From: Pelobacter propionicus DSM 2379
GTDB lineage: Bacteria; Desulfobacterota; Desulfuromonadia; Geobacterales; Pseudopelobacteraceae
Assembly: GCF_000015045.1 (NCBI RefSeq)
Contig: NC_008609.1
Location: forward strand, 1,807,501-1,871,500
Direction: 5' to 3'
DNA: 64,000 bases
A program made the translations under genes and the position numbers. Shown here piece by piece: positions 45,925 through 57,502 of this stretch; position 1 is the stretch's first letter, and the number at the start of each line of letters is the position of its first letter. Under the pieces are notes generated by a model, which made no database searches, had not been told where the DNA came from, and saw only the letters and a program-made list of their open reading frames with translations.

Positions 45925-47622
45925 ATGTCAACAGAAAGCGTAGCTCCATCCAACTTCCTCCGTACGATCATCGATGACGACCTGAAAAGCGGCAAGCACG
46001 GCTCAATCGTGACCCGTTTCCCGCCCGAGCCCAACGGATATCTGCACATCGGCCATGCCAAGTCCATCTGCCTCAACTTCGGCCTGGCCCGGGACTTCGG
46101 CGGCCGCTGCCACCTGCGCTTCGATGACACCAATCCGGCCAAGGAGGATAGGGAGTACATCGAATCCATCAAGGAGAGCGTGCGCTGGCTCGGTTTCGAC
46201 TGGGGAGAACACCTGTACTATGCTTCCGACTATTTCCAGCAGCTCTACGACTGGGCCGAGTACCTGATCCAACAGGGCAAGGCCTATGTTGAGGACCTGA
46301 GCGCCGAGGAGATCCGCGCTCACCGCGGCACCCTGACCGAACCGGGAAAGGAGAGTCCCTTCCGCAATCGCTCCGTTGAGGAGAACCTGACCCTGTTCCG
46401 CGCCATGAAGAGGGGCGATTTCCCCGAGGGGAGCAGGGTCCTGCGAGCCAGGATCGATATGTCCTCCCCCAACCTGAACCTGCGCGACCCGGTGCTGTAC
46501 CGCATCATCCACGCCCCCCACCCGCACGTGGGGGACAGCTGGCGCATCTACCCCATGTACGACTTTGCCCATGGCCAGTCCGACGCCATCGAGGGGATCA
46601 CCCACTCCATCTGCACCCTGGAGTTCGAGGACCACAAGCCGCTCTACGAGTGGTTCCTGGACAACCTGCCGGTGCCGGCCCGGCCGCGGCAGTACGAATT
46701 CGCCCGCCTCAATCTGACCTACACGGTGATGAGCAAGCGCAAGCTGAACGAGCTGGTCACCCAGCGCATCGTGGGTGGATGGGACGACCCCCGCCTGCCG
46801 ACCCTGATGGGGCTGCGCCGGCGCGGCTACACCCCCGCCTCCATCCGCGCCTTCTGCGAGCGCATCGGCGTCGGCCGCGGGGACTCCTGGATCGACATGT
46901 CGGTGCTGGAGGAGTGTCTGCGCGAGGACCTGAACGAACGGGCGCCGCGGGTCATGGGAGTGCTGAAGCCCCTCAAGGTGGTCATCGACAACTATCCCGA
47001 GGGGCAGGTGGAGGAGTTCGAGGCTGCCAACCATCCCCAAAAGCCGGAGATGGGCAGCCGCACGGTCTCCTTTTCCCGCGAACTGTTCATCGAACAGGAC
47101 GACTTCATGCAGGAACCGTCTAAGGGGTTCTTCCGCATGGCCCCGGGCAAGGAGGTGCGCCTGCGTTACGCCTATATCGTGCGCTGCACCGGCGTTGTCA
47201 GCGACGACAACGGCGTCGTCACCGAGGTGCACTGCCAGTACGACCCGGCCTCGCGGGGGGGGACCGCCGCTGACGGCCGCAAGATCAAGGGGACCATCCA
47301 CTGGGTGTCGGCCCCCCATGCCGTTGCTGCCGAGGTGCGGCTGTTCGACTACCTGTTCAACGACGCCAATCCGGACAGGGGAGGGGTGGACTACAAGCAG
47401 TTCCTCAATCCCGATTCGGTGGAAATTCTGACCAACTGCAAGCTGGAGGCGAGCCTGGCCACTGCCGGCAGCGACACCCAGGTGCAGTTCGAGCGCCTGG
47501 GCTACTTCCGCACCGACTCCGGGGACTCCCGGCCAGGCAGACTGGTCTTCAACCGTAGCGTGACCCTGAAAGATACCCGCGCCAAGAAGCTAGACATAAA
47601 GGAACAGCATTCAACCATATGA
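45925..47622 (+). CDS. glnS: Glutaminyl-tRNA synthetase
   Basis: 565 aa class Ib synthetase. It has [13 protein letters not shown] (the Gln-type HIGH region) and V-M-S-K-R-K in place of KMSKS, as usual in GlnRS, followed by a C-terminal anticodon-binding beta-barrel region. Direct charging of Gln-tRNA is therefore possible. AGAGGGAAACC precedes the ATG. Its stop overlaps the start of era by 4 nt (ATGA). Confidence 0.96.
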
Positions 47623-48509
47623 AAAACAACGTCAACAGATTCGGCTATGTCTCCATCGTCGGTCGTCCCAACGTGGGCAAGTCCACGTTGCTCAACCGCA
47701 TCATCGGCGAGAAGATCGCCATCACCTCGGACAAGCCGCAGACCACCCGCAACCGCATCCAGGGGATTCACAACATCGCCAACGGCCAGATCGTCTTCAT
47801 CGATACCCCCGGCATTCATGCCTGCCATTCGCGCCTGAACAAGGGGATGGTGGACGCCGCCCTGGCAGCACTGCGGGGGGTGGACCTGCTGCTTTTGGTG
47901 GTGGATGCGGGGGGCGCGATTGACGACCGGCTGGTGCGCGACGTCCTGGGCGGCACAGGCACGCCGGTCATGCTGGTGCTCAACAAGGTCGACCTTTTGG
48001 CTGACAAGCGGGTTCTGCTGGAGAGAATGGCGGCCTGGTCGCAACTGTACCCCTTCCGGGAGATCCTGCCGATCTCGGCCGGAAGCGGCGAGGGGGTGGA
48101 TGGGCTGATCGAGACGGTCTGCGGCTACCTCCCCGAGGGACAGCCCCTGTTCCCCGACGACATCCTCACCGATCTGCCGGAGAGGTTCATCGTGGCCGAG
48201 ATGATCCGCGAGAAGATCTTCCGCCTGACCCGCGATGAGATCCCCTATTCCACGGCTGTCACGGTGGAGAGCTTCACCGAGCGCCCCAATGGCGTGGTGG
48301 CCATCTCCGCCGCCATCTGCCTGGAACGCCCCAACCAGAAGGGGATCATCATCGGCAAGAAGGGGGAGATGCTGAAGAAGATCGGCAGCCAGGCCCGCCA
48401 CGATATCGAGCGACTGCTGGGAACGCGCGTTTTTCTGGAACTGTTCGTCAAGATCGAGGAGAACTGGAGCGAGCGCACCTCGAAACTGAGAGAGTTCGGC
48501 TACGAGTAG
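47619..48509 (+). CDS. era: GTPase Era
   Basis: 296 aa. The N-terminal GTPase has G1 G-R-P-N-V-G-K-S (near residue 15), G3 D-T-P-G and G4 N-K-V-D. The C-terminal KH domain contains [14 protein letters not shown]. Era helps assemble the 30S subunit through the 3' end of 16S rRNA. Translation is coupled to glnS by the ATGA overlap. Confidence 0.97.
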
Positions 48510-48563
48510 GGAACTGCTTGAGATCGGCGGCCATTTAAGAGTTCAACCCCTGGAAGGAAACAC

Positions 48564-49910
48564 ATGAAACCTCTCGTCGCCCTGGTGGGCCGTCCCAATG
48601 TGGGCAAATCAACCCTGTTCAACCGTCTCTTGGGCCATCGCCGCGCCATTGTGGACGATACCCCCGGCGTCACCCGTGACCGCAACTACGCCCTGATCAA
48701 TCGCTTCGAGAAGCCGTTCATCCTGATCGACACCGGCGGGTTCGAGCCGGTTACCGAAGACCGGCTGCTGCAGCAGATGCGCGAGCAGTCCAGCCTGGCC
48801 ATGGAAGAGGCCGACGTGATCATCTTCATGATGGACGCCCGCAGCGGCCTGACGCCGGCCGACGTGGAGGTGGCTAACATGCTGCGCCGCGTCAAGAAGC
48901 CGGTCATGTACGTGGTCAACAAGGTGGATGGCGAGAAGCTGGAGAACGATTCCGCCGAGTTCTACTCCCTGGGGGTGGAGAACCTGTACACCATCTCTGC
49001 TGAGCACAACCGCGGCGTGTACGACCTGATGGATGACCTGCTGGAACTGCTGCCCCTGGACAGCGGCCCCGAATCCGGCGAAGAGATCACCCGCATCGCG
49101 GTGGTCGGGCGCCCCAACGTGGGCAAATCATCCCTGGTCAACCGCCTGTTGGGGTTCGAGCGGGTGGTGGCCAATCCCACTGCCGGCACGACCCGCGATT
49201 CCGTCGACACGCTGTTCATGTGCAACAAGAAGCCGTACCTGCTGATCGACACCGCCGGCATCCGCCGCAAGGGGAAGACCACCGAGAAACTGGAGAAGTA
49301 CAGCGTGGTGGATGCCCTGCGCAGCATCGAGCGGGCCGATGTGGTGCTGGTGGTGCTGGACGCCACCCAGGGGGTGACGGAGCAGGACGAGCGCATCGCC
49401 GGATACGTGCACGAGGCGGGCAGGGCGTGTGTGTTCGTGCTCAACAAGTGGGACGCCATCGAAAAGGACAACAGCACCTTCGGCCTGTACGTGGACAAGG
49501 TCAGGACCGGTTTTAAGTACCTGGCCTATGCGCCCATCGTCTTTGTTTCGGCCATGACCGGCCAGCGCACCGCCAAGGTCATGGAATCGGTGGACGAGGT
49601 CATGGAGCAGTTCAGCCGCAGGGTGACCACCTCCGACCTGAACCGCGTCTTCTCCGAAGCCACCAGTTCCCACCATGCGCCGCTGGCCCATGGCCGGCGG
49701 GTAAAGTTCTATTTCGCCACCCAGGTAACCACCCGCCCTCCCTGCTTCGTCGTCTTCACCAATCAGCCTGACAGCATCCACTTCTCCTACGAGCGCTACC
49801 TGATCAACCAGTTCAGAGAGGCCTTCGGTTTCAACGGCACCCCCTTGAGGATCATTTTCAGGGGGAGGGAGAAAAACAGCCCCTCACGCAGGCCTGTTAA
49901 GGATTCATAA
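48564..49910 (+). CDS. der: GTPase Der (EngA)
   Basis: 448 aa with two tandem GTPase domains, the hallmark of Der. Each carries G-R-P-N-V-G-K-S (residues 8-15 and about 179-186), D-T-x-G and N-K-x-D motifs, followed by a C-terminal KH-like domain. It functions in 50S assembly. It is 54 bp after era, with AAGGAAACAC before the ATG. Confidence 0.97.
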
Positions 49911-49913
49911 GAC

Positions 49914-49942
49914 TTTACTTGCCCGATTCGATGGGATATATT
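49914..49942 (+). promoter_or_regulatory. Candidate promoter of the DUF4388-CheA-CheW unit
   Basis: TTTACT (49914-49919) and TATATT (49937-49942) with a 17-bp spacer lie directly after der and about 47 nt before the next start codon. Confidence 0.4.
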
Positions 49943-49988
49943 TTCGGCATTTATCTTCTCAATCACACGTGAAACGGGGCAGCGGGGC

Positions 49989-51587
49989 ATGAGTCTTGTC
50001 GGAAACCTGGAAGAGCTCGATCTTGGCGAGATACTGCAGATCATCGGCCTCAGCAGGAAATCGGGAACCCTTTCCCTGCGAAGCACGGGGTGCGAGGCGG
50101 TTATCGTATTCAGCCATGGCCAGGTCGTCCGTGCCTCCTCCAGCCAGTTCCCCCAGAGTTTGGGGGAACTGCTCACCACAAGCGCCGTCATTGATCCCAT
50201 CGTCCTCCGCAAAGCCCTGGCCCTGCAGCAGTCCGAGGGCTTTCTGGAACGCCTCGGCGCCATCCTCGTCAAACATTTCAACATCAACCCGGAGGTGATC
50301 GAAGAGGTTGTGGCTCGGCAGGTGGAGAAGGTGGTGCTCTCCCTGTTCGATCTGACCAGCGGCTCTTTCGATTTTCAGGTTCAGGACCTGGTGGAAACGG
50401 TCTATGACACCAGGATGGACCCGCTGCAGTTCATGCTCAAGCAGGGGCTGAATCCGCAATTGCTGGCCATGGAGGGGGCGCAGGAAGAGAGGCGCCGGGT
50501 CGATGACGGAGAGGCGGTTTTTGAGCGCCCGGACGGCCGCGTGGTGGCGGAACCGCGCAACCCGCTGGTGGTGGTTGATGACGACGCGCCCACGCTGCAG
50601 GCCGTAACCGCCGGGTTGCGGGAAGCTGGGTATGAGGTTTTTCCCTTGGAGCACAGCGAGGATACGCTGATCACGGTGGAGAGCCTGCTACGTAGGGGCA
50701 ATCGTCCCACGGTCCTGATCGACCTGATCATGCCCAGGATGGATGGAACCGGAGTCCTGGGGGGGATCGAGCTGATGGAACAGCTGCAGGGGAATTTCGG
50801 CGATCTCCCCCTGATCCTGATCAGCGACTACCGCTACGGTGAAGCCGAGGCCCACGCCCTTGAGCGTGGCTGTCCTCTACTCATCAAGCCGCGGCGCTCG
50901 GAGATCACCAGGCCGGAGGTGCTGGGTGAATTCATCGATCTGCTGCTTTTTGAGATCAACCGCATGAACGGTGAAGCGGAAGCGTCCCGGGAGCGGAAAA
51001 ACGTTAACCTGGGGGATGAACTGCGCCTGGAGATGGAAGATGACGCAGCCCCAGCCCCGTCCAGCGGTGAAGCCGCGAGCGGGGCTGATGCGCTGTTGGG
51101 GGGGATGCTGGAGGAGCTGAAGAACGCCGATACCCAGGGGGGCGTAGCGCTCCTACTGCTGCGTTTCGCGGCGGAATTCGTGAACCGTGCCGTGGTATTC
51201 GCCGTGCATGACATGATTGTTTCCGGTGTGGGGCAGTTCGGTATCTGCGAAGGCGCGATCACGGGGGACGAGCGGGTGCGGGCCATCAACTTCCCCCTGG
51301 GATGGGACTCCATGTTCCGGGAAGCGGGAAAAAGCGGGCGCTCCGGCATATTCACGCCGGCCATGACTCCGCTGGACTGCCAGATCCTCAAACAACTGGG
51401 GGGCGACACGCCGGCGGAAGTGTTCATCGGACCGATCATGGGCAGCTCCGGCCTGATCGGTTTTCTGTACGGCGATAACCTGCCCGATGGCGGGCCGCTC
51501 AGCGGGACTGAAACCCTGGCCATGTTCCTGGCCCTGGCCGGCAGCGCCATGGAACGGGGATTACAGCCGTCGCGGGGTCGCGCGTGA
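49989..51587 (+). CDS. DUF4388-receiver-GAF-like signalling protein
   Basis: 532 aa. Residues 1-155 form a DUF4388 (PATAN-like) domain beginning L-V-G-N-L-E-E-L-D-L-G-E-I-L-Q. Residues 193-320 are a response-regulator receiver with acidic residues 197-199, phospho-acceptor Asp245, Ser279 and Lys300. Residues about 360-525 resemble a GAF fold. There is no DNA-binding output domain, so signalling is likely protein-to-protein. It precedes cheA and cheW on the same strand and could be the phosphorylation target of that CheA. Confidence 0.82.
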   Translation: MSLVGNLEELDLGEILQIIGLSRKSGTLSLRSTGCEAVIVFSHGQVVRASSSQFPQSLGELLTTSAVIDPIVLRKALALQQSEGFLERLGAILVKHFNINPEVIEEVVARQVEKVVLSLFDLTSGSFDFQVQDLVETVYDTRMDPLQFMLKQGLNPQLLAMEGAQEERRRVDDGEAVFERPDGRVVAEPRNPLVVVDDDAPTLQAVTAGLREAGYEVFPLEHSEDTLITVESLLRRGNRPTVLIDLIMPRMDGTGVLGGIELMEQLQGNFGDLPLILISDYRYGEAEAHALERGCPLLIKPRRSEITRPEVLGEFIDLLLFEINRMNGEAEASRERKNVNLGDELRLEMEDDAAPAPSSGEAASGADALLGGMLEELKNADTQGGVALLLLRFAAEFVNRAVVFAVHDMIVSGVGQFGICEGAITGDERVRAINFPLGWDSMFREAGKSGRSGIFTPAMTPLDCQILKQLGGDTPAEVFIGPIMGSSGLIGFLYGDNLPDGGPLSGTETLAMFLALAGSAMERGLQPSRGRA

Positions 51588-51665
51588 TAACCGGTTCGCT
51601 CCCCCCGCTTTTTTGTCTGGCCGTTCCTTGTCCTCCCCTTGCCCCGGATTTCATTGCTGACGCGC

Positions 51666-53747
51666 ATGACGATCGATCGCGGTGAAGCGTTGCACGACCT
51701 CCCCCAGGAGTTCCTGGCAGAGGCAGAGGAGATTGTCGACCATCTAGCCGCCGACCTGGCCGACCTGGCCGATACGGTGGGAGGGAAGGGCGAGGACCCC
51801 GATCTGCTCAACGCCATCTTCCGCGCTGCCCACTCCCTGAAGGGGCTGGCCGGGCTGTTCGGTTTCAGCGCCATCTGCGAACTGTCCCACCAGATGGAGA
51901 GCCTGCTGGACCGGCTGCGCCTGGGAAGACTTGAGCTGGAAAAACCGGTCATGTGGCTTTTGTTCGAGGCGCAGGCGCTTCTCAAGTCGCTTTTGCGGGA
52001 TGTGTCCGAAAGCGGGCAAACGGCCCATGGCGATGAGATCGCCGCCTGCGGCGCCAGGATCGATGCAACCCTTTCATCTTCCACGGAACCGGAACAGAGC
52101 CCCCCTTTGGATCGACTCGGCCTGCCCGATGAACGGCTCTCCTCTCTGACCGAGTACGAACAGCACCGCCTGCGCGAGAACCTGGAGAAGGGGAGGAAGC
52201 TCTACTCCATCCATGCGTCCTACGATCTGGCCAGCTTCGACGACCAGCTGACCCGGCTCTCCGATGCCCTGAAGCGCCATGGCGAGATCATCAGCACCCT
52301 GCCCGGCGCCGGTGACGACCCGGATAGGGAGATAGGCTTCGACATCCTCTTCGGGTCGGCCGAAGATGAGGAAGAGCTGCGGCAACCCCTGGCGGGCGGG
52401 ATCGTCTCCGTTGTGAGCCTGCCCCCTTCCTGTTCCTTCCCTCCGGCTGCAGAGGAAGAGGCGGTGCCTCCCTCCGCGCCGACGGAGGGCGTCCCGACCC
52501 AGCCAGGGCTTGCGGAATTGGCGCTCCCCACGGCCCGGGACGAGGCGCTTTCCGCCAAGAGCGTAAGTCGAACGGTTCGTGTGGATATCGCCAAGCTGGA
52601 CGAATTGATGCACATCGTCGGCGAGCTGTCCCTGGCCCAGACAACCATCAGCGATATCGCCCTGCGCATGCGCCACCGGGAGTTCTCGCCAGTGGCAATG
52701 GATCTGGTCAAGGCATCGCGCCAGTTGGAGCGGAGACTGGCCTCCCTGCGCAAGGGGGTGGCGGAGATCCGCATGATCCCGGTGGGGCAGCTGTACGAGA
52801 GAATCTCCCTGATTGTGCGCACCGTTGCCCGCCAGCAGGGCAAACTGGTGGAGCCCAGATTCTTCGGCGGCGAGACGGAACTGGACAAGCTGATCATCGA
52901 AGAGATCTCCGATCCGATGATGCACATCGTCAGAAATGCCGTTGATCACGGTATCGAGACTCCTGCGAGTCGGGCTGCCCTCGGCAAGCGGCAGAGTGGG
53001 GTGATCAGCGTTTCCGCCCGCCAGAAGGGGAACCATGTGATCATCGAGGTGGAGGATGACGGAGGCGGCATCGATCTGGAGAAGATCAGGGCCATTGCCG
53101 GGCGCAACGGGCTTGTGCCCCATGGGACAGGGCTCTCCGACGGGGAGGCTCTGGAACTCATATTCCAGCCCGGGTTCTCCACCAGCGACCAGGTCAGCGA
53201 CGTTTCAGGGCGCGGAGTGGGGATGGACGTGGTCAGAAACAACATCGCCGCCATCTCCGGCATGATCGATGTGGAAACCGTCAGGGGCAAGGGCACCCGC
53301 TTCAGGATCACGCTTCCCATTACCCTGGCCATGATCAGGGCGCTGATCGTCTCCTGCGCTGGCAGAAACTATGCCCTGCCGATCACGGCGCTGCACGAAT
53401 CACTGCTGGTGACCGCCGGCGACATCCGGGAGAACGGGGAGGGCGAGGCCATCCAGGTGCGCGGCGCAACCCTGCCGCTGCTCAGGCTGGAGCGCTTCTT
53501 GGGCCTTGAACGTCCGCAGGGGTGGCCGGACGAATTCTACGTTGTCGTGGCGGGAATGGCGGAGATGCGCATGGGCGTGGTGGTTGATGATCTGCTGGGG
53601 CAGGAGGATATTGTGATCAAATCCCTGGGCGATCCGTTCAGGGGGCTCAAGGGGATCTCCGGGGCCACCGACCTGGGGGAGATGGGCACCATTCTTGTGC
53701 TGGACCCGGCAGCCATGATCGCCGCGTCAGCCAAAAACGGGATGTGA
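51666..53747 (+). CDS. cheA: CheA-family chemotaxis histidine kinase
   Basis: 693 aa. An N-terminal HPt domain carries phospho-accepting His56 in A-H-S-L-K-G. A P2-like segment (about 150-240, Y-S-I-H-A-S-Y-D) and a Pro-rich linker follow. Then come the dimerisation domain (about 305-365), the ATPase domain with N-box H-I-V-R-N-A-V-D-H-G and G-box D-D-G-G-G-I, and a C-terminal CheW-like domain. No receptor, CheR or CheB gene is nearby, so the pathway may control something other than swimming. ATG 51666 was chosen; an upstream in-frame TTG lacks support. The ribosome site is weak. Confidence 0.92.
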   Translation: MTIDRGEALHDLPQEFLAEAEEIVDHLAADLADLADTVGGKGEDPDLLNAIFRAAHSLKGLAGLFGFSAICELSHQMESLLDRLRLGRLELEKPVMWLLFEAQALLKSLLRDVSESGQTAHGDEIAACGARIDATLSSSTEPEQSPPLDRLGLPDERLSSLTEYEQHRLRENLEKGRKLYSIHASYDLASFDDQLTRLSDALKRHGEIISTLPGAGDDPDREIGFDILFGSAEDEEELRQPLAGGIVSVVSLPPSCSFPPAAEEEAVPPSAPTEGVPTQPGLAELALPTARDEALSAKSVSRTVRVDIAKLDELMHIVGELSLAQTTISDIALRMRHREFSPVAMDLVKASRQLERRLASLRKGVAEIRMIPVGQLYERISLIVRTVARQQGKLVEPRFFGGETELDKLIIEEISDPMMHIVRNAVDHGIETPASRAALGKRQSGVISVSARQKGNHVIIEVEDDGGGIDLEKIRAIAGRNGLVPHGTGLSDGEALELIFQPGFSTSDQVSDVSGRGVGMDVVRNNIAAISGMIDVETVRGKGTRFRITLPITLAMIRALIVSCAGRNYALPITALHESLLVTAGDIRENGEGEAIQVRGATLPLLRLERFLGLERPQGWPDEFYVVVAGMAEMRMGVVVDDLLGQEDIVIKSLGDPFRGLKGISGATDLGEMGTILVLDPAAMIAASAKNGM

Positions 53748-53753
53748 CGCGCC

Positions 53754-54365
53754 ATGAACCATTCAGGAACGGATGACCGCGCAGCCATGAGTCCGCCCGG
53801 GCACGGCCCATCTTACGCGCCGCTGGAGCTTGTCCTGGCGGGCCGCCGTGCCGCGGGATGCCAGGGAGGACCCGGAACAACGCCGGATGACCGTCTAAGG
53901 GCGACGTCCGAACAGCTGGAAATGCTCCGTGTCGACATCTGCCGGGAGTGCTACGGCATCGACATTATGGCCATCAGGGAGGTCATCAAGCCGCGACGGG
54001 TAACCGAGATTCCCTGGACTCCGGCCCATGTCCTGGGGGTGATCTCCCTGCGCGGCTCCATGGTTCCCGTTGTCGGCATGGCCCAACGCCTGGGAATGGA
54101 GCCGTCCCACGGTGCTGGCAGTGAGCGGGTTGTGGTGGTCAGGTGTTCCCGCGGACTGGTGGGGTTGCAGGTGGAACAGGTCGGCCAGGTCGTTAGCGTG
54201 GCCAGGCGAAACATCCAGCCCCCCTGCTTCCCGCCGGGCAAGAGAGGGCCGGAGTTCGTCAGCGGCATCGCCCATCTGGATGGCCTCGCCATCGGTCTGC
54301 TGGATGTGGAACGGGTCGCGGACCTGGACGACCTGATCAATCAGGAACGTGAATGGGCGATGTGA
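53754..54365 (+). CDS. cheW: CheW-like scaffold protein with N-terminal extension
   Basis: 203 aa. A CheW domain occupies about residues 52-195 (C-Y-G-I-D-I-M-A-I-R-E-V; G-V-I-S-L-R-G-S-M-V-P-V) and couples CheA to its input. The first 50 residues are low complexity and not part of the usual domain, so an internal start is possible. It begins 6 bp after the cheA stop, clearly co-transcribed. Confidence 0.88.
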   Translation: MNHSGTDDRAAMSPPGHGPSYAPLELVLAGRRAAGCQGGPGTTPDDRLRATSEQLEMLRVDICRECYGIDIMAIREVIKPRRVTEIPWTPAHVLGVISLRGSMVPVVGMAQRLGMEPSHGAGSERVVVVRCSRGLVGLQVEQVGQVVSVARRNIQPPCFPPGKRGPEFVSGIAHLDGLAIGLLDVERVADLDDLINQEREWAM

Positions 54366-54430
54366 CCGTCGCCGGCGCCAAGTTTATTTAAAGGATGAAT
54401 TATCACAGGGAATCAGGAAAGGAAACGAGC

Positions 54431-56902
54431 GTGGAACAGAAATACAATCCAGCGGCGGTTGAGCAGAAATGGCAGCAGCAGTGGGAGACCGGCGCTTCAT
54501 TTGCAGTTAATGAACAGAGTGACAGGCCCAAATACTACCTGCTGGAGATGTTTCCCTACCCCTCGGGCAGGATCCACATGGGTCATGTGCGCAACTACTC
54601 CATCGGCGATGTCATCGGCCGCTTCAAGCGCATGCGCGGATTCAACGTGTTGCACCCCATGGGATGGGACGCCTTCGGCATGCCGGCCGAGAACGCCGCC
54701 ATACAGAACAAGAGCCATCCCGCCAAGTGGACCTACGAGAACATCGACTACATGCGCGGCCAGCTGAAGAAGATGGGGCTCTCCTACGACTGGGGGAGGG
54801 AACTGGCCACCTGCGACCTGGAATACTACCGCTGGGAGCAGAAGATCTTCCTGGAGATGTTCGCCAAGGGGCTGGCCTACAAGAAGACCTCCTATGTCAA
54901 CTGGTGCCCCACATGCGAGACCGTGCTGGCCAACGAACAGGTGGAGGACGGCGCCTGCTGGCGCTGCGACAGTCCGGTACAGCAGAAGGAGCTGGATCAG
55001 TGGTTCTTCCGCATCACCCAGTATGCCGAGGAACTGCTCTCGTACACCGAGAAGCTCCCCGGCTGGCCCGAGCGGGTGCTGGTCATGCAGAAGAACTGGA
55101 TCGGCAAGAGCCATGGTTGCGAGGTGGATTTCCCCCTGGAGGGGGGGACGGGCTCGGTCAGGGTCTTCACCACCCGCCCGGACACGCTCTTCGGCGCCAC
55201 CTTCATGTCCCTGGCGCCCGAGCATCCCCAGGCCCGTGAGCTGACCACGCCGGATCGCCGGGATGAGGTGGAGCGCTTCATCGAAAAGGTAAGGAACACC
55301 GACCGGAGCAAGCGCACCGCCGACGACTACGAGAAGGAGGGGGTATTCACCGGCTCCTACTGCATCAACCCCCTGACCCAGGTGCGCATGCCGATCTATC
55401 TGGCCAACTTCGTGTTGACCGATTACGGCACCGGCGCGGTGATGGCGGTCCCGACCCACGACCAGCGTGACTTCGAGTTTGCCAAGAAATACGGCCTGGA
55501 TCTTAAGGTGGTTATCCAGCCCGAGGGAACGACCCTGGATCCGGCAACCATGGAGGCCGCCTACACCGAGCCGGGCATCATGGTCAACTCCGGGACGTTC
55601 GACGGCATGGGGAGCGAGGAGGCAAAGCAGGCCATCGCCGACCACCTGCAGGAGATGGGGGGCGGCACCAAGACCGTCACCTACCGGTTGCGCGACTGGG
55701 GCATCTCCCGCCAGCGCTACTGGGGCAACCCGATCCCGGTGATCTACTGCGACTGCTGCGGCGTGGTGCCGGTGCCGGAGAAGGATCTTCCGGTGCGGCT
55801 GCCCATGGACGTGGAGTTCACCGGCGAGGGGGGCAGCCCCCTGGCCAGGCTGGAATCCTTCATCAACGTCCCCTGTCCCACCTGCGGGAAGCCGGCCCGC
55901 CGCGAGACAGACACCATGGACACCTTTGTGCAGTCCTCCTGGTACTTCCTGCGCTACTGCTGCCCCGATTTCCACGACGCCCCCCTGGACCGCACACGGG
56001 TGGATTACTGGATGTCCGTGGACCAGTACATCGGCGGCATCGAGCACGCCGTCTTGCACCTGCTCTACGCCCGCTTCTTCACCAAGGTGCTGCGCGACCT
56101 GGGGTATGTTGAGTGCAGCGAGCCGTTCACCAACCTGCTCACCCAGGGGATGGTGATCAAGGACGGCGCCAAGATGAGCAAGTCCAAGGGGAACGTGGTT
56201 GACCCCAACGCGCTGATCGAGCGCTACGGCGCCGACACTGCCCGGCTCTTTTCCCTCTTTGCCGCGCCGCCGGAGAAGGACCTGGACTGGAACGACCAGG
56301 GCGTTGACGGCTCATTCCGCTTCCTGAACCGGGTCTGGAAACTGGTCAACGACCGCCTGGAGCTGATCTCCGGCGCGGCCCCCCTGGACGTTCCCGGCCT
56401 GACAGGGGAAGAGCGCACCCTGCGGCGGGCGGTGCACAAGACCATCCGCAAGGTAACCGAGGATATCGAAGGGCGCTTCCACTTCAACACCGCCATCGCG
56501 GCGGTCATGGAGCTTTTGAACGTGCTGCAGTCCGCGGACCTGTCCACACCCCAGGCCGGGGCGGTGATGAAAGAGGCGCTGGAGAGCCTGGTGCTGCTGC
56601 TGGCCCCCTTTGTGCCCCATATGGCAGAGGAGCTCTGGCAGCGCATGGGGCAGCCCGGCGCCCTCTCCACAACCCCCTGGCCGGAGTACGACCGGGAGGC
56701 TGCCGTGGATGACGAGGTGCTGATGGTTGTGCAGGTCAACGGCAAGCTGCGCTCCAAGATAACCGTGGCTGCCGGGAGCGACGAGGAGAGCTTGAAGGCG
56801 CTGGCCCTGGCTGACGACAAGGTTCAGCCGTTCCTGCAGGGGGTCCAGGTGCGCAAGGTCATCTGCGTCAAGGGCAAGCTGGTCAACATCGTGGTAGGGT
56901 AG
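54431..56902 (+). CDS. leuS: Leucyl-tRNA synthetase
   Basis: 823 aa class Ia synthetase. The HIGH motif appears as H-M-G-H (in S-G-R-I-H-M-G-H). An editing CP1 domain sits at about 220-415 ([10 protein letters not shown]) and the catalytic signature is K-M-S-K-S. A C-terminal anticodon and Zn-linked region follows, with Cys pairs at C-P-T-C and C-W-R-C. The likely start is GTG 54431, after AGGAAACGAGC; an upstream ATG at 54395 would add 12 non-family residues. lptE follows 11 bp downstream. Confidence 0.96.
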
Positions 56903-56913
56903 GGAGACAGCCC

Positions 56914-57501
56914 ATGTCAGTTTCAAAACAGATCGCGGGGCGGTCCGGCGTTCGCCGGGCCGCCATGGCCGTTTTTTCCATTGTTGCCCTGATGCTCCTG
57001 CTGGCCGGTTGCGGCTATCGACCCGCCGCCACGGCCGGCAATCGCCTGGGGCCCGACCACCGGCTCTGGGTGGCCTTCATCGCCAACGATACCGTCAGCC
57101 CCACGGCCCAGACCATCCTGCGTCGGGCCCTGCTGGAAGAGGCCCATATCATGCGGGGTATCGCGCCGGCAGCCAGTTCCGCCGACGCCGACCTTCAGGT
57201 GAGCGGCTCCCTGCGCTCCTACTCCTCACGAGCCGTTTCCTACGGCATCTGGGAGGCGGACCAGAACCACGAGCGGGACGAGGACAGGGCCAAGGAATAC
57301 CGGCTGACCATTGACGTGGAACTGGAGCTGCGCAGCACTCGGGATCCGGGACTGGACTGGAAGGGAACCCTGCGCGCATACCAGGACTATCCCGCCAATA
57401 ACAACCTGGCCCTGCAACAGAGTGCCGAGGAGAAGGCCCTGGCCGCGGCTTCGCGCAAGATAGCCCAGAAGTTCCTGTTGGCGCTGGAGCAGTCCTACTG
57501 A
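56914..57501 (+). CDS. lptE: LPS-assembly lipoprotein LptE
   Basis: 195 aa. A signal region with hydrophobic core ends in the lipobox L-L-A-G-C-G-Y, the usual G-C-G-Y-(R/H) start of mature LptE. The mature domain has the compact alpha/beta pattern of the family. LptE plugs LptD in the outer membrane to insert lipopolysaccharide. The order leuS-lptE-holA is widespread and supports the call despite low sequence conservation. holA begins 1 nt after its stop. Confidence 0.9.
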   Translation: MSVSKQIAGRSGVRRAAMAVFSIVALMLLLAGCGYRPAATAGNRLGPDHRLWVAFIANDTVSPTAQTILRRALLEEAHIMRGIAPAASSADADLQVSGSLRSYSSRAVSYGIWEADQNHERDEDRAKEYRLTIDVELELRSTRDPGLDWKGTLRAYQDYPANNNLALQQSAEEKALAAASRKIAQKFLLALEQSY

Positions 57502-57502
57502 C

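Noticed and set aside
54497-56059. A 520-codon minus-strand frame opposite leuS
   Set aside because: Shadow of a high-GC gene: no ribosome site and no domain, and leuS is complete on the other strand.
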